A stretch of DNA of 64,000 nucleotides from Piscicola geometra (lineage: Eukaryota; Annelida; Clitellata; Hirudinida; Piscicolidae). Positions 1 through 11,006 of this stretch are shown here, in pieces (within the stretch, counting starts at the first letter, position 1; the number at the start of each line of letters is the position of its first letter). The stretch spans positions 6,937,811 to 7,001,810 of the forward strand of contig OX030963.1 in assembly GCA_943735955.1 (NCBI GenBank), read 5' to 3'. The position numbers and the translations under genes were made by a program. The notes under the pieces are model-generated. The model did no database searches. It had not been told where the DNA came from and worked only from the letters and a program-made list of their open reading frames with translations.

Positions 1-740
1 TTGAGGAGCTAAAGACAAGTTAGAATCGAAAATAAAACCAAGGCTACGAATGGAAGATGAAGGGTTTAGAGAGAGTGAAGAGGGGGGAGGCAAAACTAAA
101 GAAGGAAGAGATAGTAAAGACTTTGATTTTTTATTGAAATATATGAATTCAAATTTGTCTGGATTGAGTTTGAGAAACATAGAAGAAGCCCAAGAGATTA
201 TAGATTGAAGACAGAGAGTTATTTTATTAACAGTAAGGTCAAGAGAAGAGTCAGTGAAAGATGAATAAATATAGGAGTCGTGAAAAAATGAAAAAACCAG
301 CATGAACAACAGTCCCCATGGCAAAAACGCATCCCAACTCCACCACATGCACTACAACTCCAACAAAATCCACCACGCCAAGCCCACGCAGTCGAACAAC
401 TCTAAGGTTTGCTCGTTGGTTTCTTCGTGGCACGAGAAGGCTAATTTGTCGTCGATCAGTTCGATGGTGGGAAGTGCTGTTAAGGAGTTGGAGGGGAGGA
501 GAGGCAGTCGTGGTGGAGGTGGTTCGGGTGGTGGTTCGGGTGGTGAGAAGGGTGGTGGTGCAGGAAAGGTAGTTGGAGAAGGTGATAAGGGTAAATGGAG
601 GAAACGTTGGTGAAAGTGGTGGTCATAAAGATCGTGTTGCTGCCGAAAAAGTGCCAAAGCCGAAAAGAACAGCAGTCAGCAAGCATCAAACTGGTGACCA
701 AGATTTTCCTGAAGAAGGAAAGTCTCTCTGGCACCACGGC
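1..740. other. Low-complexity region, possible coding fragment
   Basis: No confident gene. A plus-strand frame at 302-613 (103 residues, Ser/Asn/His-rich start, then Gly/Arg-rich from GGT repeats) and an overlapping frame starting at 573 that runs into the downstream minisatellite both look partly protein-like, for example VAAEKVPKPKRTAVSKHQ at about 640-693. I could not link them by splice sites, and I do not recognise a family. Confidence 0.25.
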
Positions 741-744
741 TTCA

Positions 745-1370
745 GTGAAAACCCTCCAACTCAACCACTCCAACCCAACCACTCCAACCCAACCACTCCA
801 ACCCAACCACTCCAACCAACCCACTCCAACCCAACCAGTCCAACCAACCCACTCCAACCCAAACACTCCAACCCAACCACTCCAACCAATCACTCCAACC
901 CAACCACTCCAACCCAACCCAACCCCTCCAACCAAACCACTCCAACCCAACCATTCCAACCCAACCATCCCTACTCAACCACTCCAACTCAATCACTCCA
1001 ACCCAACCACTTCAACCCAACCACTCCAACCCAACCACTCCAACCCAACCACTCCAACCCAACCACCCCAACTCAACCACTCAAACTCAACCACTCCAAC
1101 CCAACCACTCCAACCCAACCACTCCAACTCAAATACCCTAACCTAACCACTCTAACCCAACCACTCCAACCCAACCACTCCAACCAACTCACTCCAATCC
1201 AACCACTCCAACCCAACCACTCCAATCCAACCACTCCAACCCAACCACTCCAACCAACCCCTCCAACCCAAACACTCCAACCCAACCACTCCAACCAATC
1301 ACTCCAACCCAACCCCTCCAACCAACCCACTCCAACCCAACCACTCCAACCAGAACCCCTTTCTTCCACA
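745..1370. repeat. Minisatellite, CCAACCCAACCACT-type units
   Basis: Tandem array of 10- and 15-base units built on CCACTCCAACCCAA. The unit length is variable but mostly keeps the plus-strand frame open, which gives a long Thr/Pro/Asn/Gln-rich frame (573-1562). That openness follows from the absence of stop trinucleotides in the unit and is weak evidence for a gene. Confidence 0.9.
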
Positions 1371-2065
1371 ACCACCACCTCCCAGTCCCCCCTTCCCTCC
1401 CAACCACCACCTCCCTGTCCTCCTTTCCCCCCCAACCACCACATCCCAGTCTCCCTTTCCCCTCCAACTTTGAAGTCCTCTTCGTGCAGAAATGGGGAAG
1501 TCTCCAGTCCCCCCTTCCCCCCAACCACCACCTCCCAGTCTCCCTTTCCTCTCCAACTTTGAGGTCTTCTTCGTGCAGAAATGGGGAAGTCTCCAGTCCC
1601 CCCTTCCCCCCAACCACCACCTCCCAGTCTCCCTTTCCCCTCCAACTTTGAGGTCCTCTTCGTGCAGAAATGGGGAAGTCTCCAGTCTCCCCTTCCCCTC
1701 CAACCACCACCTCCCAGTCTCCCTTTCCTCTCCAACTTTGAGGTCTTTTTCGTGCAGAAATGGGGAAGTCTCCAGTCCCCCCTTCCCCCCAACCACCACC
1801 TCCCAGTCTCCCTTTCCCCTCCAACTTTGAGGTCCTCTTTGTGCAGAAATGGGGAAGTCTCCAGTCTCCCCTTCCCTTCCAACCACCACCTCCCAGTCTC
1901 CCTTTCCTCTCCAACTTTGAAGTTCTTTTCGTGCAGAAATGGGGGAGTCTCCAGTCCCCCCTTCCCCCCCAACCACCACCACCCAGTCCCCCCTTCCCCC
2001 CAACCACCATCACCTCCCAGTCCCACCTTTCCCCCCAGCCACCACCACCCAGTCCCACCTTTCCA
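1371..2065. repeat. Minisatellite, ~90-base unit
   Basis: About seven tandem copies of a roughly 90-base unit. Each holds a C-rich part (AACCACCACCTCCCAGT) and a less repetitive part (TTCGTGCAGAAATGGGGAAG, seen near 1481, 1570, 1660, 1751, 1840 and 1931). Several frames are open through it on both strands. The C-rich motif reappears in reverse orientation at 9850-10165. Confidence 0.88.
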
Positions 2066-2930
2066 CAACCATCTCCAACAAAAAGACTTACACCACTTCC
2101 ACCCACACACAAAAAAGTCCCTGCATCACCTCCACCAGCCTCCAGCAGACCCCAACCACACGAAGCCACCACCACATCTGACACAGCATCATCACAACTC
2201 TCCTTGCAAGTCTTCAGGAAGAGAGTTGATGGGAGTTGAAGGATGCCTGAAAAAGCAGACAGAGTGAAGGAGAGCAAGCGATGGTATGTTAATTATGAAA
2301 TATATGGAAACGACTAAGGAGGAAGGAGCATGAGGGGAAACAATAAAGGATTTAACAATAATGTCAGGGCTAAAAATTCCCTAAAAACTCAGACGATGAA
2401 GGGTTTTCAAAATGATAGAAAGAGCAGAAGAGAAAAAAGTAGGAGAGATTGTGAAAGGGGAAAGAGTGAAAAAAATAATAATGGAGAAAGAACTATTGAC
2501 AACAGCAACAACTTTGCTTCTAAGCATAGAAAATACAACAAGTTTGAAGACAGTGGTGTGAGTGGAAGAGGTGGTGTAAGGAATGCCAGATTGTATAATT
2601 GCATGGACGAAAAGTGACAATATGGCTGTAACAGAGATGTTGAGAAGCACCATTCACTGGCTTTAACTGCATTCTATAATTTCATTTTTGTTGAATTAAT
2701 TTTATAAATGAATTGTTATAGAAATTTAGTTTTTTTTGTTGATATTTTAATAAATTGCGTTTTAGTTCAACTTTTTAAAAGTTAACCTAGGGAAGAAAGT
2801 TACCATTAAATTAAATTAAAACGATGATATGTATTGTTATATATATATTTTGAGTAATACTAATATATTTGGAATGGTATGCGTTTAAATCAACCATACT
2901 TTAAGTCTACCATACGAGGAATTTACCTCA
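2066..2930. other. No confident gene; Lys/Asn-rich open frame
   Basis: C-rich sequence to about 2180, then A-rich DNA with an ATG-started plus-strand frame at 2330-2617 (95 residues, Asn/Lys/Arg-rich, no recognised domain), then AT-rich DNA. Base composition alone could produce this frame. Confidence 0.3.
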
Positions 2931-3778
2931 ATAATTTTTTTATTATTTTATTTTTACGAATAGGAAACACTACAAAAAACGAAATTAATTTTTTTTAAAT
3001 TGAATTTTTTTTTCTTTTTTTTTACGCCACTTTAAATTTAAACATTGGAATGTACCATACAGGGATTCTACCGTTTAATAAAAACATGAGAAGAAATCGT
3101 TAAATTTCAATAAAAAAAATTTTTTTTCACACAATTAACATATAGTATATATTAATGGAATTTATTTGTTTTAAATGAGAAATAAAAAAATCTCGATTTT
3201 TTTAGCAACATTAAAAGAAAAAAGTTTAATAAATGTGAAAAAAATGTCAAAAATTAAATACGAACAGAAAACACTACAAATAAGTGTAATCAATTTTTAA
3301 AATATTGAATTTATTTTTTTAGTATTTTTTAACGCACTTTGAAATTTCAACTTTGGATTCTACCGTTTAATAAAACGTGAGATAAAATCGTTAAATTTCA
3401 ATAAAATTTGTTTTTTTTTCACACAATCAACATATAATATATATGAATGGAATTTATTTGTTTAAAATAAAAAATTCTCGATTTTCTAGCAACATAAAAA
3501 GAAAAAACTTTAATGAATGTGACAAAAATGTCAAAAATTAAATACGAATAGGATACACTCCAAATAAGTGTAATCAATGAAAAAAATATTGAATTTATTT
3601 TTTTTTCTCTTTTTTTACGCACTTTGAAATTTCAACTTTGGATTCTACCGTTTAATAAAAGCGTGAAATAAATCGTTAAATTTCAATAAAATCAAAATAT
3701 AAAATATATGAATGGAATTTATTTGTTTAAAATAAGAAATAAAAAATTCTCACTTTTTTAGCAACATAAAAAAAAAAC
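2931..3778. repeat. Tandem repeat, ~290-base AT-rich unit
   Basis: Three degenerate copies of an AT-rich unit. The landmark TACCGTTTAATAAAA starts at 3069, 3361 and 3646, giving spacings of 292 and 285. Other unit landmarks are ACACTACAAATAAGTGTAAT, TTTAGCAACAT and CACACAATTAACATATA. A second array of the same family lies at 41820-42670. It has no coding potential and resembles a satellite. Confidence 0.85.
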
Positions 3779-6007
3779 TCAAATACTCATCCACCTACTC
3801 TTCTTTTTATATTTATGGATTTAAAGTAATAATATATATATATATATAAATTAAATTTCTGATTTTTCAATTTTTGCAAGCAGACGATCAGAATGCTTTT
3901 AAGAAAATATCGGTACATTTTTTGCAAGCAGATAGATTTACTTTTTTTATATAAATCATTTATATTGTGATTGTGCTTCTTATTTTGCATGGGCAATATT
4001 CATAGGGGGGTATTGAGCTCCACTTCAATATCGATCCTTTCAATTTTTTAGATGAACCAAAGTTAATAAATTTCAAAAGACTTCGAACATTTATTAAAGT
4101 TTTGGTTAAATCAAACTACAAGTTTTATTTCGCATAACTGCCAAAAAGAAATGCTGATGCTTTTAGCTTATTCTATCGTTAGAAACACAGTGTGCACTGT
4201 TAATGACGAATCAAGCCAGTTTGGTGTTGTGGTGACGGCACACAAAACTGCAATGGGTTAGAGCAGGAATCGATAGGCATTCGTTTTTTTGATTAAGCTC
4301 TGAATGTTAATGAACAGTTTATTGGTTTATTCAGCCCGCCAGACACGATCGGAAAAACATTATCTGCTGTAGTAAAAGATGTTCTGATCAGAATTATGCT
4401 ACCTATAGAAAAACTAAAAGCTCAGACTTATGACGGTGCTGCTAACATGAACGGCCGATATAATGGTTGTCAGGCTATTATCAGCAGTGAGCATCCGCTT
4501 GCATTGTTTTTCCACTGTTCTGCACACTGTGCAAATTTTGTTGCCGTAAATCCCTTTGTGAGCAATTCACTTCAGTTTGTTCAAGAGTTAGGTTCTTTTT
4601 ACACTCGTTCAGGGAAGGTCAAGAAGCAGTTTAGTGATGCTTTAGTGTCTCTTATAATTTACTTTCTTGATGAGCCACTAAATAAAAAGTATAGTATAAA
4701 ACTTCTTGTCCTACAAGATGGCTGACCATAGTATCTGCAGTGTCTTCTCTGCTTTAACATTATGAAGCCAGGCTTCATAATGTTAAAACCTTCATTGAAG
4801 CCTACGATCAGATGAACTGATTCAGTTGTGCAAGAACTGCATCGCCTACGATCAGATGAACACTTTAACGCCATTTTCCGAGATGTCAACAGTATGGTTT
4901 TGGCATATGATCTCGAGCCGATTGCTGTACCTCGGGTGCGAAAGCCGCCACAAAAGTATTGTGGGCTGGGCCCAGCTTATGTAGCAACAACACCAGAGGA
5001 ACATTATCGAGCAAGATTTTATGCTGTCATAGACATTGCAATCATCCAAAGGTACAATCAAAATTCTTCTGGTTTGCGTTCATAGTTGCAGCTGGAAACA
5101 ATGTTGCTAACTGGTGAAGTGAACCATGATATTTGCAAGCAGTATCATGAGTTAAATACAACTAGTATTTTTTCACAGTTAACTATGTTTAAAGACCAAA
5201 ATGAATACAGAACTTTAGCACAAACGCAAAAAATAATGCGAGCTATGATCACGGAAGCCAGACATCTGTTTCCTTAGGTTGAAAGATTGATCAGGTTGAT
5301 GCTTGTGTGTTCAATAACGTCATGTACTGCAGAAAGATCTTTTAGTGATTTGCGGCGTCTTAAGACTTGGTTGCGGGCACCTATGACACAGCCTTGCTTG
5401 AATTCACTGGCCGTTTGTCATGCACATCCGGATATACTTGACAGTCAGGATTTAAAAAAACTAGCAGAAGAATTTGCTAGTCAGTTAGACATACTAAAGG
5501 GTCTTTTTGGAAATTGGAGTAAACGAGCTGTGGGGTAGGGCAGAGAGGGTATTTTATGTTATCTAAATATACAATGTGGGCTACAAACAATTTCACATTG
5601 TATATTTGTTTATAACTTTGGCAAATTTAAATCTCTTTGTTATTTTTTAAAAACTTTTTGACTCAGAAAATGAATGGAAAACAAGATGTTATAACATTTA
5701 TTTGATGGGTTGATGGTTTTTGAATTTTTGATGGTAATTGAATTTATATAGATGACAATTAATAAAAATTAATAAAATCGCTATTGTTTTTTTCAAATCG
5801 TTCATAGTGGCAATAGAAATGTATTTTTATTGAGTATTAAACTTTATAAAATTTGGTGATACAAATATTAATAGTTGATATAAAAATAATTTTCACTCAG
5901 TAAACAATACTAAATAGTGTCGCTGGTACTGTATTGGCCGATACCGGTTCTTTGATTCCAAATCTGGGGAGGACCCTCCCAAGAGTTTCCGCAGATCGCC
6001 GCCCCTG
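3779..6007 (+). mobile_element. hAT transposon, truncated and internally deleted copy
   Basis: Homologous to the fuller hAT copy at 11007-15799. Non-coding 5' DNA of the two matches from about 3779 (11362 in the other copy), but sequence equivalent to about 11665-12828 is missing here, and the left terminus is replaced by the 290-base repeat array. The right end matches the other copy and closes with GATCGCCGCCCCTG at 5994-6007, followed by GTATTAGT and a long AGT microsatellite. The left terminal inverted repeat is absent, so this copy is a relic. Confidence 0.8.
4096..5538 (+). pseudogene. hAT transposase pseudogene
   Basis: Degraded transposase of the hAT superfamily (ZMYM1/DUF4371-like type), colinear with the frame at 12347-14437. 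Recognisable blocks include TYDGAANMNGRYNGCQAI near 4428, HCSAHCANF near 4516, and the C-terminal dimerisation region with CTAERSFSDLRRLKTWLRA near 5323-5380. A stretch around 4755-4815 carries a local duplication or rearrangement (the word ACGATCAGATGAAC occurs twice), and stops or frameshifts occur near 4240, 4290, 4720, 5085 and 5276. It cannot make an active protein. Confidence 0.85.
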
Positions 6008-6008
6008 G

Positions 6009-6912
<904 letters not shown>

Positions 6913-6989
6913 TTCTCAAATCATTAGACGGATGGAAGAAATTAACAGCGAAAATTGGAGATGAAAAAAAATCTATTAAAAAAAACTTT

Positions 6990-7236
6990 TAACATCTTCA
7001 CCAACCAACTACCAATCTTACAAACAACCAAAAAACGTATCATCACCTCCACAACACAAAGAACCCTCATCTCCACTGCCACAAGAGCCTCTCCCTACCA
7101 ACTTCACCTGGCAATCGAACACCCACTTCACAGTGCTGAACTCCCATTCACAACAGGCGAAAGATGTCTTAAGCAACATCCGAGCCATCGGATCTCTACT
7201 CTGTCCACCCGGCTCCCAAGGGATCACCTTATATAA
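6990..7236 (+). CDS. Candidate coding exon, unrecognised protein
   Basis: A plus-strand frame is open from about 6986 to a strong splice donor (ATATAA|GTGAGTAAG at 7237). The translation is non-repetitive and protein-like, with KDVLSNIRAIGSLLCPPGSQ near 7161-7220. The exon start is uncertain: an AG lies at 6945-6946 but that frame is closed by TAA before 6986. The next acceptor, TTTTCAG at 7380-7386, is phase-compatible. I do not recognise the family. A different frame with its own ATG overlaps (6955-7236) and is the alternative. Confidence 0.4.
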
Positions 7237-7386
7237 GTGAGTAAGTCAACGGAATCTGTGCATTACAAATTGAACACTTCGTTTGAACATATTTGTATAA
7301 TTTAAATGATTTTAATCATGAGGGTAATAATCACTTCATTTCAATACAAAATACCTAAAAGTAATTTATAATCTTTTTATTTTCAG

Positions 7387-7648
7387 ATACACCAGGAAGG
7401 ATGGCGACAAAGACAAATAAAAGGATGGAAGTGATGGTGCTGACAACCAAGACAATGGCATTCTGAGCACTCTTTTGGAGGTCTTGAGACATAAAGGAGA
7501 AGAAAGTAAAGAACTAAAATGTGACATCAATGAGGACGACCGTCACAACAAAACACAAGCTGACCACAACAAAGATTCTAAAACTACACCACCACCACCA
7601 GTAATATCCCCCACCAAAAAACACTCACTTGATGAATGTCCAGTCTAA
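7387..7648 (+). pseudogene. Candidate second exon of the same locus, with in-frame stop
   Basis: After the acceptor at 7386 the frame continues from the previous exon (TYR-THR-ARG-LYS-ASP) and meets TAA at 7418-7420. Beyond the stop the same frame stays open and protein-like to TAA at 7646 (for example NGILSTLLEVLRHKGEESKE, then a short proline run). Either the protein ends at 7420, or this is a broken gene with one early stop. No homologue recognised. Confidence 0.3.
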
Positions 7649-7649
7649 A

Positions 7650-8245
7650 AAAGCAAAATGAGAGAAGTCGTCCATGGAGATGTGCGTCAGGAAACTAGCG
7701 CTGAGTTAAACAGGATGAATTGCATGTCGAAAGCTCACTTTAGGATTTTAAAATATTTCTTAAACACTGCATTAAATAAAAATGTCGCATTGTATTTCTA
7801 CTGAATTATTTTCTTAATTTGTCCAAGTATTACAATTGAATTACGGAAAAAATACTACTCATAATTACTGGAGTACTACTACTTGTTAAATTACTAGCCC
7901 CAATTACTGGAAATTTAATACCGTTGCAGAATGAAAAGAGACAAGCATGAAGTTTCTCACAGCGTAAAAAAGACCAATAGAAACTTTAATAGTCATAAAC
8001 TTATCATTATATGTAGTACTAAATGTTGATCATAAGCATTACCATCAAGACGCATATACATCTTTGTGATGCTTGCTTCTTCATCATCTCCTTCATCTAC
8101 CCACACAAGTAACCTGCCAAGAGTAAGTAAGTCAGTTACGAGTGTGTTGCAACATTGTTGCGTGCAGAAAAGTTAGGTACCATCTGAATTAAAACCCACC
8201 CCATTCCTACATTTTAAAAATTTTAATATTTATTTTTACGGTCTA
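7650..8245. other. No gene seen, AT-rich
   Basis: AT-rich DNA without a convincing frame or splice-bounded exon. It contains short non-repetitive stretches only. Confidence 0.6.
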
Positions 8246-8478
8246 TATAATTCACAGCCTGACAGACGCAGGCCATGTTACAATGGTTCTGAGAACCATG
8301 GTTCTTATGCGCCAGAGACGCTAATCCACACGACGTACACATCTCTCAATGCATACGTCGCAAACACCGCATCATATACACCAGGTATATGATAGTTCAC
8401 AGTTGCTTGCCAGGGATTCGAACTGGCGACCTTTAAGTTGCGAGTCCGACGTCTACCATCTAAGCCATCCCCGCTCCC
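8246..8478 (-). mobile_element. tRNA-derived SINE, full-length copy
   Basis: Read on the minus strand the element begins GGGGAGCGGGGATGG and carries an RNA polymerase III A box (TGGCTTAGATGGTAG) and B box (AGTTCGAATCC) about 40 bases apart. A tRNA-unrelated body follows and ends with GCGTCTGTCAGGCTGTGAA. A second full-length copy lies at 38066-38300 and partial copies at 29436, 30338, 30906 and 40546. SINEs of this type are non-coding and are mobilised by a partner LINE. Confidence 0.85.
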
Positions 8479-8499
8479 CATTCACCACTGACTACAAAT

Positions 8500-8927
<428 letters not shown>

Positions 8928-8952
8928 AGCAACACACACAAGCACCACATAC

Positions 8953-9654
8953 GATGTCATCGATCTTGAGGATGCTGCGTCCGGCCGAGGTGGCGAGGTG
9001 CATGGTCGAGGTGGCGAGGTGCATGGCCGAGGTGGCGAGGTGCACGGTCGAGGTGGCGAGGTGCATGGTCGAGGTGGCGAGGTGCACGGCCGAGGGGGCG
9101 AGGTGCAGGGCCGAGGTGGCGAGGTGCATGGCCGAGGTGGCGAGGTGCACGGTCGAGGTGGCGAGGTGCATGGCCGAGGTGGCGAGGTGCACGGCCGAGG
9201 TGGCGAGGTGCATGGCCGAGGTGGCGAGGTGCACGGCCGAGGTGGCGAGGTGCACGGTCGAGGTGGCGAGGTGCATGGTCGAGGTGGCGAGGTGCACGGC
9301 CGAGGGGGCGAGGTGCAGGGCCGAGGTGGCGAGGTGCATGGCCGAGGTGGCGAGGTGCACGGTCGAGGTGGCGAGGTGCATGGCCGAGGTGGCGAGGTGC
9401 ACGGCCGAGGTGGCGAGGTGCATGGCCGAGGTGGCGAGGTGCACGGCCGAGGTGGCGAGGTGCATGGCCGAGGTGGCGAGGTGCACGGCCGAGGTGGCGA
9501 GGTGCATGGCCGAGGTGGCGAGGTGCACGGCCGAGGTGGCGAGGTGCATGGCCGAGGTGGCGAGGTGCATGGTCGAGGTGGCAAGGTGCATGGTCGAGGT
9601 GGAGACGAGCAGTGGCTGCAAGACGTTCTCCTCGAGGATGTTCGTGATGCTGCC
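8953..9654 (-). CDS. CCT4: CCT delta (TCP-1) C-terminal exon with 29-unit coding expansion
   Basis: CCT4 is one of eight subunits of the cytosolic chaperonin TRiC that folds actin, tubulin and other proteins. The exon opens after an acceptor (CATGAACAG|GGC) that follows a very long pyrimidine tract. It encodes GSITNILEENVLQPLLVSTS, then 29 tandem copies of a seven-residue unit such as TMHLATS or AVHLATS (8986-9594), then AGRSILKIDDI, then a donor ATC|GTATGT at 8952. The non-repeated parts match the C-terminal equatorial region of CCT delta, where the family has ISNILEE..VQPLLVS and LATETVRSILKIDD. The family has about one such unit, so roughly 200 residues are extra. The exon is 702 bases (234 codons) with no stop. 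Only this exon was found; the last few residues of the protein should lie on a further exon. It could be a working allele, a pseudogene exon or an assembly artefact. Subunit assignment is confident to TCP-1 family, somewhat less to delta. Confidence 0.82.
8986..9594. repeat. 21-base coding minisatellite, 29 units
   Basis: Unit GAGGTGCAYGGYCGAGGTGGC repeated 29 times without indels, which is why every frame on both strands stays open. The variants alternate (CATGG, CACGG, CAGGG). A 210-base block (ten units), marked by the rare CGAGGGGGCG unit at 9091 and 9301, is itself duplicated. The array lies wholly inside the CCT4 exon. Confidence 0.95.
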
Positions 9655-10165
9655 CTGTTCATGGGGGAGGGGTTGTTTGAGGGTGAGGAAGGGAAGGGGA
9701 GGGATGTGAAGGGGGGGGGGGGGTTGGTTGAGGGTGTGGAAGGGGATGGGAGGGATGGGAGGTGGGGGTTTGGGTGGTGGGATGTTGGAGAAAGATGGAA
9801 GGAGGAGGAGGGGAGGTGGAAGGGTGATGTGAAGTGAATAGAGAAAGATGAGTCATGGTTGGAGGAGAAGGGGGGACTGGGTGGTGGTGGTTGGAGGGGA
9901 AGGCGGGACTGGGAGGTGGTGGTTGAAAGGGGAGGGGGGACTGGGAGGTGGTGGTTGGAGGGGAAGGGGGGACTGGGAGGTGGTGGTTGAAGGGGAAGGG
10001 GGGACTGGAAGGTGGTGGTTGGGGGGGAAGGGGGGAATGGGAGGTGGTGGTTGGGGGGGAAGAGGGGACTGGGAGTTGGTGGTTGAAGGGGAAGGGGGGA
10101 CTGGGAGGTGGTGGTTGGGGGGGAAGAAAGGACTGGGAGATGGTGGTTGGGAGAGAAGGGGGGTT
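9655..10165. repeat. G-rich minisatellite; pyrimidine tract upstream of the CCT4 exon
   Basis: Units combine GGGAGGTGGTGGTTG with GGGGAAGGGGGGACT. On the minus strand this is an almost uninterrupted pyrimidine tract of about 500 bases leading to the CCT4 acceptor at 9655. The same motif in opposite orientation forms the 1371-2065 array. Confidence 0.88.
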
Positions 10166-10179
10166 GTGTAGTGTAATCA

Positions 10180-10998
10180 GAAAGATTATGGTATGTGTTG
10201 TTTTCGTTTTGTAAATAAATTATTTCAAAATAAATAAATTATTTCAAACTTTTTCCCAATTTCAAATGTTTTCAATTAATTATCTTTTCGAATTAAAGTT
10301 CTTTACTGCACTTTTATTGTTAAGTAAAAACTTCAGAAAAATGAGTTATCATACCTATAGTCTCCATTAGCATGTTTTCAGAAAGTGGAATCTCCAAAAG
10401 CGGTTAAATGGCACTACAACAAGCTCTAGAAAAATGTGTTTCATTTCAAACCCTGCTAAGTACGTGCATCTGTGACTTCCATACCCTGTCAACTACCGCA
10501 GCCAATCACAGACTTTGTCTTGTTGATGATATGTCGCAATGCGACATTGTCGTATGCAGAAAGTTTTTTTTAAATTGAAAGTTGTGATGAGGCTATTACA
10601 TCTTTAACAAATTATTGACTTTTCTGGGATATGCTAAAAAGGATACTCGTAAACATAAACAGAATAATAATAAAAAAACAGCTGATGGCAACTTTTATTT
10701 ATTTGTTGAATCAGCTGATGTTTGGTATTTAACAATAGCAAAAAGCGGCCATATTTTCTTCAGATTTCGGGAAATTATCCGAGGCGAGATATATTGTAAA
10801 ATGAACAATAAATAAGGCTTCTTTACTTGCTAATGAAAAAGACTTTTGAGATGATAATAATGATGATGCTAATGAAAAAGACTGCCGAGATGATGATGAT
10901 GATAGTAATGGTGGATGAATTTTCTCTAAGTATTGAGGACTATTAATTTTCTAATATAGAATTTGAATGCTTTTGGAATCTATGGCAATGTGGTTGTA
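10180..10998. other. AT-rich DNA with one dispersed repeat
   Basis: No gene seen. 10677-10830 matches 55637-55790 (CAGCTGATGGCAA, AAAAAGCGGCCATATT, CCGAGGCGAGATATAT). 10850-10910 is a loose GATGAT tract. If CCT4 is a full gene, its upstream exons would be expected on the minus strand from here on, but none were recognised before the hAT insertion. Confidence 0.5.
10677..10830 (+). repeat. Dispersed repeat, copy 1
   Basis: About 150 bases similar to 55637-55790, with a third partial copy at 55832-55900. Shared landmarks are CAGCTGATGGCAA, AATCAGCTGAT, AAAAAGCGGCCATATT and CGAGGCGAGATATAT..TAAAATGAAC. The identity of the element is unknown. Confidence 0.75.
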
Positions 10999-11006
10999 GT
11001 GGTAGT

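Noticed and set aside
1073..2277. Trp/Gly-rich minus frames of 234-362 residues
   Set aside because: Produced by the C-rich minisatellites; several overlapping frames are equally open.
8998..9837. 279- and 319-residue Gly/His/Arg-rich and Val/Ala/Cys-rich frames on plus over the minisatellite
   Set aside because: A 21-base unit without stops opens every frame. Only the minus frame has conserved CCT flanks and splice sites.
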